Made by a program: the position numbers and the translations under genes. Of a DNA stretch of 10,390 nt, positions 1-6,312 are shown piece by piece. Under the pieces are notes generated by a model. It was given only the letters and a program-made list of their open reading frames with translations, did not search any database and was not told the DNA's origin. Origin of the DNA: CAZILN01 sp964540005 (GTDB lineage Bacteria; Bacteroidota; Bacteroidia; Bacteroidales; SM23-62); assembly GCA_964540005.1 (NCBI GenBank), contig CAZILN010000036.1, positions 1 to 10,390 on the forward strand. Direction: 5' to 3'. How positions within the stretch are numbered: position 1 is the stretch's first letter; the number at the start of each line of letters is the position of its first letter.

Positions 1-2004
1 ATATGGGATACTCCTGTAGATACAGGCATTTATAATATAGCAATCAAGATTAAAGAATGGAGAAAAATTGGTGGCGAGTATCAGCCCATTGGAAGCATTA
101 ACCGTGATATGCAGATAGATGTCTATACGACCACCAATAATGAACCAGTTAATCAGGACCTTAGTAATTTTTGTCGTGAAGCCGGGGAAGCTATTAGCTA
201 TGATATAACCACAACTGACGCTAATAACGATCCTGTAGTACAGTTTGCCATTGGCGGTCCCCTGATACTGGATAATAATCCTGCTATATTTGATACTATC
301 TCCATAGGACCGGGATACAGTACTTCACGGTTCAGCTGGCAGACTAACTGCAGCCATGTCCGTGATCAGCCATACAATGTTATTATTAAAGCTGAGGACA
401 GAAATGATGAACTGATATTAATTGACATTGATAACTTCCTGATCAAAGTAATCGGTCCGGCCCCGACAAACCCAATTGCCATTCCAAGCAGTAATTCTGT
501 GAGCCTGTATTGGGACAGATGTGAATGTACCAATGTTGGAGGATATAATATTTACAGGAGAAATGGCCCGGTAAATTATATCCCTGATAGCTGTCAGAAC
601 GGGGTACTGCAAGGTATCGGTTATCAGCTTGTCGGGACTACCGATAACAGGAATGACAGCCTTTTCCTTGATAATAATAATGAACTGGGCTTAAGCCAGG
701 GTATTGAATATTGCTATATGATCACCTCTGTTTATGAGGACGGAACCGAAAGTTATACTTCTGAAGAAGTTTGTGCCGTCCTGATACCGGGAAAACCTGC
801 CATGCTGGAAGTCAGTGTTGATACGGTGGATGAAGAGGGACTGATCTCTCTTGCCTGGGCCAAACCCCAGGGACTGGATACTGTCAGTCCGGGTGGCCCC
901 TATAAATACAAGATTTTCAGATTCAATGATATGTGGGCCAATGAACTGGCAGAGGTGGATTCTTTTCTTACTTCTGACCTTAATGACACGACCTACTGTG
1001 ATACCCTAAACACCCGGCTCTTCCCGTATTCATATCATTTGGAACTTTACTACCTTGACACACTGGGCAAGTATCAGCGATTCGGACAGAAAGAAGTGGT
1101 TTCTTCAACTTACCTTGATATCAGGAGCAGGGATAATCAAAATACTATAAACATCAGAAAAAATGTACCATGGTTCAATGACAGCTGTATCATCTACAGG
1201 CAGGATCATTCTTCAGGGATCTTCGAGTCCATTGGAACAACCTATACTGATACTTTTGCAGATCAATCACTTACAAACGGAATTGAGTACTGTTACCAGA
1301 TAAGAAGTTACGGCTGGAGAGACCTGTACGGACAACGATATTTTAATCAGAATCTTTCACATATTATCTGTGGGACACCGATAGATACCATCCCTCCCTG
1401 TCCACCGCAACTAAGCGTAATCCAAAACTGTGACAGTCTTCAGAATGAACTGATATGGACCAATCCCAACAACAGTTGTGCCAATGATGTGGTCAAATAC
1501 ATGATTTATTTTTCCCCCCATAGTTATCAGCTTCCCGAGCTCATTGACAGCACCCTGTCGCCAACAGATACCAGTTATCTTCATACGCCTGCAAACAGTA
1601 TGGCAGGTTGTTATGCTGTTACTGCTGTGGATTCATTCAATAATATGAGTGAATTTTCAATGATAAATTGTGTGTCCAATTGTGTTGAATACGATTTGCC
1701 AAATGTATTCTCACCCAACGGGGACGACATTAATGATATCTTCAGACCCAGTCAACATGGATTTATCGAAAAAGTCGATATGAGGATATTCAACAGATGG
1801 GGATACCTGGTATTTCAGACTGATGACCCGGAAATTAACTGGGACGGGAAGCATATGAATACCAATAATATCGTTTTGCCGGGAGTGTACTACTATATTT
1901 GTGACGTATACGCGGAGGGTCTCGATGATACTGAAATAACCAATTTTGTAGGTTTTGTATATGTATATACTGAAAAAAATGCCATTAACCCGGTTGAGAA
2001 ATAA
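1..2004 (+). CDS. T9SS type B sorted secreted protein with fibronectin-III-like modules (5' end outside window)
   Basis: The reading frame is open from base 1, so the gene starts upstream; the ATG at 109 is internal. Residues below are counted from that ATG. A beta-rich segment (before 1 to about 115) leads into four Fn3-like modules at roughly 117-227, 228-335, 336-424 and 430-523. Three of them carry a matching cysteine pair (C202/C222, C395/C421, C501/C521) that could form disulfides outside the cytoplasm. Residues about 529-621 match the gliding-motility-associated C-terminal domain: N-V-F-S-P-N-G-D near 532, the F-N-R-W-G motif at 561-565, W-D-G at 578-580 and P-G-V-Y-Y-Y at 591-596. In Bacteroidota this domain directs Sec-exported proteins through the type IX secretion system to the surface or medium, where it is removed. 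The cargo is probably structural or adhesive; no catalytic domain is visible. The 3' end overlaps the next gene. Family and sorting class are secure; the specific role is unknown. Confidence 0.9.
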   Translation: MWDTPVDTGIYNIAIKIKEWRKIGGEYQPIGSINRDMQIDVYTTTNNEPVNQDLSNFCREAGEAISYDITTTDANNDPVVQFAIGGPLILDNNPAIFDTISIGPGYSTSRFSWQTNCSHVRDQPYNVIIKAEDRNDELILIDIDNFLIKVIGPAPTNPIAIPSSNSVSLYWDRCECTNVGGYNIYRRNGPVNYIPDSCQNGVLQGIGYQLVGTTDNRNDSLFLDNNNELGLSQGIEYCYMITSVYEDGTESYTSEEVCAVLIPGKPAMLEVSVDTVDEEGLISLAWAKPQGLDTVSPGGPYKYKIFRFNDMWANELAEVDSFLTSDLNDTTYCDTLNTRLFPYSYHLELYYLDTLGKYQRFGQKEVVSSTYLDIRSRDNQNTINIRKNVPWFNDSCIIYRQDHSSGIFESIGTTYTDTFADQSLTNGIEYCYQIRSYGWRDLYGQRYFNQNLSHIICGTPIDTIPPCPPQLSVIQNCDSLQNELIWTNPNNSCANDVVKYMIYFSPHSYQLPELIDSTLSPTDTSYLHTPANSMAGCYAVTAVDSFNNMSEFSMINCVSNCVEYDLPNVFSPNGDDINDIFRPSQHGFIEKVDMRIFNRWGYLVFQTDDPEINWDGKHMNTNNIVLPGVYYYICDVYAEGLDDTEITNFVGFVYVYTEKNAINPVEK

Positions 2005-3220
2005 AATCCGGATCTGCATCACCGGTATACTGCTGCTGTCAGGCCTGTTTGCAGCTCCTCTCAGCAGCCAGGATACCAGGGAAGCATACTTTTCTGCGCT
2101 GGCAAAGATGCAGGAAAACAGGTATCCGGAAGCCATTGCATTGTTTTCCAGGGCCATGGAGTCAGACCCGGACAATTCACTTTATGTATTGAAAAGAGCA
2201 GAATGCCATTATGAATTGAAACAGTACCGGGAAGCGTTAGATAATCTAAGGATCCTGCAGGAGCTGGGAAGCGGAGAAGCCGATTTTCTGGCAGCCAGGT
2301 GTTATGCAGGGCTGAACGATCTGGAAAATTGTATAACTGCCATGAGAGCCCATCTGAGTTCAGATAACAGGCTGCCGGAATCCACCATCCTGCTGGATGA
2401 GGCTTTTACCGGATTTGAAGATGACAGGCAATGGATAGGTCTCTGGAAAGAAGAATGGTACCGGGAAGAGGATTACCTGATAGCAGAGATCAACTACCTG
2501 ATCAGCTCCGGAGACCATCTTGATGCCATTGAATCATTAAACGGTATCATTAACTCAGGACAGGCTGACCACAGGTATTATGCGTTGCGGGCCAGAGCTT
2601 TCGAAGGACTGGGAAACCTGAATAATGCCCAGTCCGATTTTACCCGGGCCATCGAAGGGAACAGCTCGATAGTCGGCTATTACCTTGAGCGTGCAGACTT
2701 GTATGTAAGACTTGGTAAGCCGGACAGGGCACTCCCGGATTTTTCAAAAGCCATCCGGATCCAACCCGACCGTTTTGAAACATATTATTCCCGGGCTCAG
2801 GCATACCTGGCCGTCTCTGATTATGAAGCTGCTTCATCAGATATGGAATTCCTCCTCAGGTTCTTTCCTGATAATACTGCTTACCTCTATGAAACCGGTA
2901 TGATACAGTACTCGGCTAAAAAATATATCAAGGCACTGGAGCAGTTTAATAAGCTTCTGAGGATATCTGCAGATTCATCGCTCTACTTCATGGCCCGTGG
3001 TAATACCTACCTGAAGACCGGATACTACAAATATGCCCTGCAGGACTACTCCATGGCCCTTGACCTGGATCCTTATAATGCCGAATGTTATCTCAATAAA
3101 GGATTATCCAGGTTCCACCTGGGAGACAAAAAGGGGGCCTGTATAGATTGGGAAAAGGCTGAAAAAAACGGATCATCAGAAGCCGGAGATCTTCTCTCAA
3201 AACATTGCGGAATAAAGTAA
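1979..3220 (+). CDS. Exported TPR-repeat protein
   Basis: The protein has 413 residues if it starts at the ATG at 1979. ATG 1961 and TTG 1955 are in-frame alternatives that lengthen the overlap with the upstream gene from 26 to 44 or 50 bp. I chose 1979 because it gives a compact signal peptide: a basic start (R-L-R-N-K-I-R), a hydrophobic core (C-I-T-G-I-L-L-L-S-G-L-F) and a likely cleavage site around A-P-L-S-S-Q. I see no clear lipobox. About ten tetratricopeptide-like helical hairpins follow: residues 34-132 (three), a divergent or spacer segment at 133-164, then 165-399 (seven). The last repeat has the G-D-K-K-G-A-C-x-D-W form common at the C-terminus of Bacteroidota TPR proteins. TPR arrays bind protein partners, so a scaffold role in the periplasm or at the outer membrane is likely. 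The overlap with the T9SS cargo gene suggests coupled translation and a shared function, but no partner can be named. The downstream neighbour is convergent. Confidence 0.85.
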   Translation: MPLTRLRNKIRICITGILLLSGLFAAPLSSQDTREAYFSALAKMQENRYPEAIALFSRAMESDPDNSLYVLKRAECHYELKQYREALDNLRILQELGSGEADFLAARCYAGLNDLENCITAMRAHLSSDNRLPESTILLDEAFTGFEDDRQWIGLWKEEWYREEDYLIAEINYLISSGDHLDAIESLNGIINSGQADHRYYALRARAFEGLGNLNNAQSDFTRAIEGNSSIVGYYLERADLYVRLGKPDRALPDFSKAIRIQPDRFETYYSRAQAYLAVSDYEAASSDMEFLLRFFPDNTAYLYETGMIQYSAKKYIKALEQFNKLLRISADSSLYFMARGNTYLKTGYYKYALQDYSMALDLDPYNAECYLNKGLSRFHLGDKKGACIDWEKAEKNGSSEAGDLLSKHCGIK

Positions 3221-3293
3221 CAATCACCCCCCTTGCCAGGGGTCAGTGCATTCCCGTTCAGAGGGATCATTTCATTCCCGTTTAGAGGGATCA
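3221..3293. repeat. Three tandem 24-25 bp units with small dyads filling a convergent intergenic gap
   Basis: Read on the minus strand, three units follow one another: 3293-3270, 3269-3246 and 3245-3221. The first two (24 bp) differ at 3 positions. The third is diverged but keeps the layout. Each begins TGA, followed by a 4-base arm, a loop of 6-7 bases and the complementary arm: TCCC/GGGA, TCCC/GGGA and CCCC/GGGG. The change in the third unit affects both arms and keeps pairing. Together the units cover the gap between two convergent genes exactly, and the first TGA is the stop codon of the minus-strand gene. A role in transcription termination or mRNA 3'-end protection is possible. The stems are short and there is no long T-run, so a classical intrinsic terminator is not shown. 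Confidence 0.6.
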
Positions 3294-4268
3294 GTGCATG
3301 CTTGAGAAATACCTCATAAATTGTGAGCGTTCGTATATGGCAGGATCGCCTATATTGTCATAGTTCATTTTCCCAATAAACTGTCCCAGATCCCCAAAGT
3401 TTTTGGCTGACATCCAGTCCACCAGTTCCTTTTTCAACTGAGTCAGGTATGAGGGCCCTTCCCTGTAGAGCACCGAACAAACCTGGACCGCCCGTGCCCC
3501 TGCAAGCAGGAGTTTGACAATTGCTTTCCCGCTGTGTACCCCGGTCGATGCTGCCAGCGGCATCTCCTTAACCAGGCTGCTGATTATGGCTACCCACCGC
3601 AGCGATAACCTGATGTCAGCAGGTGAGCTCAGAACATCTGAAGCTGTCATCTTCATGTCATCGATATTGATATCCGGGGAGTAGAAGCGGTTAAATAATA
3701 CAAGTCCGTCGGCTCCCCTGTGATACAGCTGCTCGGTGAGTTTTACAGGGTGGGTAAAATTAGCCCCCAGTTTGAGTATTATAGGTATAGTAATCTTTGC
3801 CTTAATATCTGCAAGCAGGTCGAGATAGATCTTCTCGTAGTCCTGTGAGGAATAATCCCTGTTAAGGGGTATGAAATAGACATTCAGTTCCAGGGCATCG
3901 GCACCTGCCTCCTCAATTTGCTTTGCAAAATCAGTCCATTCCGAAGATGATACACAGTTGACACTGGCAATAAGGGGAATGCTGACGGACTTTTTGGCCG
4001 ATTCAATCAATTCAAGGTACTTATCAAGACTGTTGTTCCTGGTATAATGCCTGATGTAATCTCCTGCTTCAGGATAATCACTGGTTTCATACAATTTATC
4101 AGCTTCGAAAAGGATCTGTTCTTCAAAGATTGACTTCAGAACCACTGCCCCGGCCCCGTATTCTTCCAGTTTCTCTATTTTTTCAAGTTTGTCGGAAAGC
4201 CCGCTGCTGCTGACAATAATGGGATTGTCGAGTTCCAGTCCCGCAAAAACTGTCTTTAAGTTTATCAT
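3291..4268 (-). CDS. Dihydroorotate dehydrogenase-like flavoprotein lacking the canonical catalytic loop
   Basis: This 325-residue protein spans one full DHOD-type TIM barrel (DHO_dh family). The N-terminal L-x-L-x-N-P-I-I-V-S-S-S-G strand is at 11-23. K45 is in A-V-V-L-K-S, and N104 is in the A-S-V-N strand. E127-L128-N129 and the K166-L-G-A-N170 strand follow. The FMN-phosphate region is S-T-G-V-H-S-G at 241-247 plus L-L-A-G-A-R-A-V-Q-V at 254-263. The strong oddity is at 129-134: the N-x-S/C-C-P-N loop that supplies the catalytic Cys or Ser in true dihydroorotate and dihydropyrimidine dehydrogenases reads N-V-Y-F-I-P. FMN binding is likely, but dihydroorotate oxidation by the known mechanism is not. 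Bacteroidota commonly carry such paralogues, annotated 'DHOD-like', whose substrate is unknown to me. It is the last gene of the minus-strand run, 44 bp after yggS, and its stop codon lies in the tandem repeat. I withhold the symbol pyrD deliberately. Confidence 0.85.
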   Translation of the reverse strand: MINLKTVFAGLELDNPIIVSSSGLSDKLEKIEKLEEYGAGAVVLKSIFEEQILFEADKLYETSDYPEAGDYIRHYTRNNSLDKYLELIESAKKSVSIPLIASVNCVSSSEWTDFAKQIEEAGADALELNVYFIPLNRDYSSQDYEKIYLDLLADIKAKITIPIILKLGANFTHPVKLTEQLYHRGADGLVLFNRFYSPDINIDDMKMTASDVLSSPADIRLSLRWVAIISSLVKEMPLAASTGVHSGKAIVKLLLAGARAVQVCSVLYREGPSYLTQLKKELVDWMSAKNFGDLGQFIGKMNYDNIGDPAIYERSQFMRYFSSMH

Positions 4269-4299
4269 TGTATACTCTTTTACTCAGATTTAATATTCC

Positions 4300-4320
4300 G
4301 GATCTGCAGAGATCAGATCC
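4300..4320 (-). promoter_or_regulatory. Perfect 7-bp inverted repeat across the yggS stop codon
   Basis: GGATCTG at 4300-4306 and CAGATCC at 4314-4320 are exact complements separated by 7 bases. One arm lies at the 3' end of the YggS coding sequence and the other in the gap before the DHOD-like gene. There is no T-run after it on the minus strand, so it is more likely an mRNA processing or stability hairpin between two cistrons than a terminator. It may also be chance. Confidence 0.35.
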
Positions 4321-4987
4321 TGCAGGCTCTGGGTCCGAAGATCAGGGTCCCTATCCTGATAATGGTACTTCCCTCCTCAATGGCTATCCGGTAATCCCCC
4401 GACATACCCATGGATATTTCGGTAAAATGCTCCAGGTCCCTGATATGACCCTTCTGTAATTCATCAAATAATCCTTTCAGGGATGCAAATTCCTTCCTTA
4501 CCAGATCCATATCCTCAGTAAAGGTAGCCATTCCCATCAATCCGGTTATCCGGACATGAGCCAGCTCTCCCAGTACATCCGAATGAAGGATCTCCCTGAC
4601 CTCCTGCGCATCAAATCCAAATTTTGTTTCTTCCGTTGCAATATGCACCTGCAGCAGACAGTCAATGACCCTGCCGTGTTTTGCAGCCTCCCTGTCAATG
4701 ACCTGGAGAAGTTTCACACTGTCAATGCTGTGTATTACATGAACAAAGGGGGCAATGTATTTAACCTTGTTACTCTGCAGGTGTCCGACCATATGCCACT
4801 GTATATCACCGGGAAGGATCTTGTGCTTATCTACAAGCTCCTGCACCCTGTTTTCGCCGAATATGCGATGACCCGAATTATAAGCATCCATTATCTCCTC
4901 CGGGGTACGAGTTTTGGAGACTGCAACAAGGCTGACCCCCGACGGAATGGTTTTAAGAAATGAGGGGATGTTTTCAAATGTCTGCAT
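4313..4987 (-). CDS. yggS: YggS/PLPBP family pyridoxal-phosphate homeostasis protein
   Basis: This 224-residue single-domain alanine-racemase-fold (type III PLP) protein has the usual family length. The PLP-binding lysine is K25 in V-A-V-S-K-T. Other family marks are G-E-N-R-V-Q-E at 44-50, W-H-M-V-G-H-L-Q-S-N-K at 64-74 and H-S-I-D-S at 86-90. K-F-G-F is at 122-125, G-L-M-G-M-A at 149-154, M-G-M-S-G-D-Y at 193-199 and R-I-G-T-x-I-F-G at 211-218. Family members bind PLP without known catalysis; they buffer and deliver the cofactor in the cytoplasm, and mutants show disturbed vitamin B6 and amino-acid pools. The gene lies 39 bp downstream of the DUF1015 gene in a run that encodes the PLP enzyme SerC and the T-protein of the PLP-dependent glycine cleavage system, which suits a support role. 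The start ATG matches the family N-terminus, and no Shine-Dalgarno is visible. Confidence 0.95.
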   Translation of the reverse strand: MQTFENIPSFLKTIPSGVSLVAVSKTRTPEEIMDAYNSGHRIFGENRVQELVDKHKILPGDIQWHMVGHLQSNKVKYIAPFVHVIHSIDSVKLLQVIDREAAKHGRVIDCLLQVHIATEETKFGFDAQEVREILHSDVLGELAHVRITGLMGMATFTEDMDLVRKEFASLKGLFDELQKGHIRDLEHFTEISMGMSGDYRIAIEEGSTIIRIGTLIFGPRACRI

Positions 4988-5026
4988 AAAATATAAATGA
5001 TCTTTGTATTGTGCCTTATCAGATAT

Positions 5027-6274
5027 CTACTCCAGATGATGGAGAACCAGGCCGCTTCGTAGCTTAGGTTCGAACCAGGTGGTTTTGGGTGGCATGATAT
5101 TCTCAGTATCGGCTATATCGGTTAACTGCTCCATACTAACCGGGTACATGGCAAAGGCTGCCTCCATTTCACCGCTGTCAACCCTCTTCTGCAATTCTTC
5201 GAGTCCGCGTATCCCTCCGACAAAATCAATCCTTTTAGATTTTCTGAGATCAGTTATATCCAGCAGGGGTATAAGGATCTCCCTGGACAATACCGTAACA
5301 TCCAGGCATGCAATGGGGTCATCATCATTATAAGTATGCTTGCGCGCACTCATTGAATACCACTCTCCGTCGAGGTACATGGATATATTATGCCTTTCTG
5401 TGGGATGGAAGATTTTTGATCCCTTATGACTTATCAGGAAGGAGGCTTCGAGCTTCTTAAGGAATTCCTCCTTGCTGAGACCATTGAGGTCCTTCACCAC
5501 CCTGTTATAATCTATTATGGTAAGCTGATCTGCAGAAAACAGTACAGCAAGGAAATAATTATACTCTTCCTTTCCTGTATGACCGGGGTTACTCTGTTTC
5601 CTTTCATTTCCCACCAGGGCTGCTGCTGCAGTCCGGTGATGTCCGTCAGCAACATAGGTAAACGGAATTTCTGTAGCAAAGATCTCCTCAATCCTGGTAA
5701 TGATTTTCCTGTCACGGACGATCCAGAAAATGTGTTCTATACCGTCGTCCGCTGTGAACCGGTATTCAGGTTTGTCAGATATAACGGATCTGATAACAGT
5801 ATCAATTTCCTCATGGGGAGGATGTGCAAAAAATACCGGCTCGGCGTTAAAATTCGTACGCCTGACATGGTTTTTCCTGTCCTCCTCCTTATCCGGCCTG
5901 GTAAGTTCATGCTTACGAATTACATTGTTCATGTAATCCAGCACACTGGCACAACCTGCTATGCCATACTGTGTCTTCCCCCGGAAAGTCTGTGCATATA
6001 CATAAAGGGAAGGATGTTCATCCTGCACGAGGATGCCCTCATCAATCAGTTTCTGAAGGTTCTCTTTCCCCTTTTCATAAACCTCATCTGAATGAATATC
6101 TATGCCTTGCGGCAGGTCTATTTCGGGTTTGATCACATGAAGGAAAGAATAGCTGTTGTCTCCTGCTTCTAAACGTGCTTCTTCGGAACTCAGTACATCA
6201 TAAGGCCGTGATGCGATCAGGTGTGCATATTCTTTTTTTGGTCTGAATCCGCGAAAAGATCTGAGAATTGCCAT
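5027..6274 (-). CDS. DUF1015 family protein, serine-locus associated
   Basis: This 415-residue protein has full family length. Recognisable family segments are F-R-G-F-R-P at 7-12, R-P-Y-D-V-L-S-S-E-E-A-R at 23-34, and F-L-H-V-I-K-P-E at 44-51. The hallmark is Y-V-A-D-G-H-H-R-T-A-A-A at 207-218. I-D-F-V-G-G is at 349-354, and the C-terminal block M-P-P-K-T-T-W-F-E-P-K-L-R-S-G is at 394-408. No signal peptide or membrane segment is visible, so it is cytoplasmic. DUF1015 has no biochemical function that I can state as established. It lies 38 bp downstream of serA, and in many Bacteroidota and Firmicutes it sits next to serA and serC, which points to serine or phosphoserine metabolism. The D-G-H-H-R motif resembles the G-H-x-R type motif of ParB/sulfiredoxin-fold proteins, a group that includes the archaeal free-serine kinase SerK. 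A nucleotide-dependent serine/phosphoserine activity is therefore a reasonable hypothesis, not a finding. Confidence 0.9.
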   Translation of the reverse strand: MAILRSFRGFRPKKEYAHLIASRPYDVLSSEEARLEAGDNSYSFLHVIKPEIDLPQGIDIHSDEVYEKGKENLQKLIDEGILVQDEHPSLYVYAQTFRGKTQYGIAGCASVLDYMNNVIRKHELTRPDKEEDRKNHVRRTNFNAEPVFFAHPPHEEIDTVIRSVISDKPEYRFTADDGIEHIFWIVRDRKIITRIEEIFATEIPFTYVADGHHRTAAAALVGNERKQSNPGHTGKEEYNYFLAVLFSADQLTIIDYNRVVKDLNGLSKEEFLKKLEASFLISHKGSKIFHPTERHNISMYLDGEWYSMSARKHTYNDDDPIACLDVTVLSREILIPLLDITDLRKSKRIDFVGGIRGLEELQKRVDSGEMEAAFAMYPVSMEQLTDIADTENIMPPKTTWFEPKLRSGLVLHHLE

Positions 6275-6298
6275 AATAAATTATTTAGAACTTTAATC

Positions 6299-6312
6299 CC
6301 GGTTATTACCGG
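6299..6312 (-). promoter_or_regulatory. Small GC-rich inverted repeat between serA and the DUF1015 gene
   Basis: CCGGT at 6299-6303 and ACCGG at 6308-6312 pair perfectly around a TATT loop, directly after the serA stop codon. On the minus strand it is followed by GATTAAAG rather than a T-run. It could be an intercistronic hairpin that tunes mRNA stability. A 5-bp dyad can also arise by chance. Confidence 0.25.

Noticed and set aside
1711..2175. Minus-strand open frame across the cargo/TPR gene overlap
   Set aside because: It is antisense to two supported genes, and its translation shows no family features.
3221..3245. Classical intrinsic terminator for the TPR gene
   Set aside because: The CCCC/GGGG dyad is short and no T-run follows on the plus strand. 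It is treated as part of the tandem repeat instead.
3221..3293. CRISPR array
   Set aside because: The units are tandem with no unique spacers, the repeat is too short, and no cas gene is present.
3291..4268. Annotation as pyrD (true dihydroorotate dehydrogenase)
   Set aside because: The catalytic Cys/Ser loop is absent, and no pyrimidine gene is nearby.
4556..4963. Plus-strand open frame opposite yggS
   Set aside because: It is antisense to a confidently identified YggS protein and has no recognisable domain or start signal.
5426..6091. Long plus-strand open frame opposite the DUF1015 gene
   Set aside because: It lies wholly antisense to a well-supported gene, its translation resembles no family I know, and its composition looks like a by-product of the codon use on the other strand.
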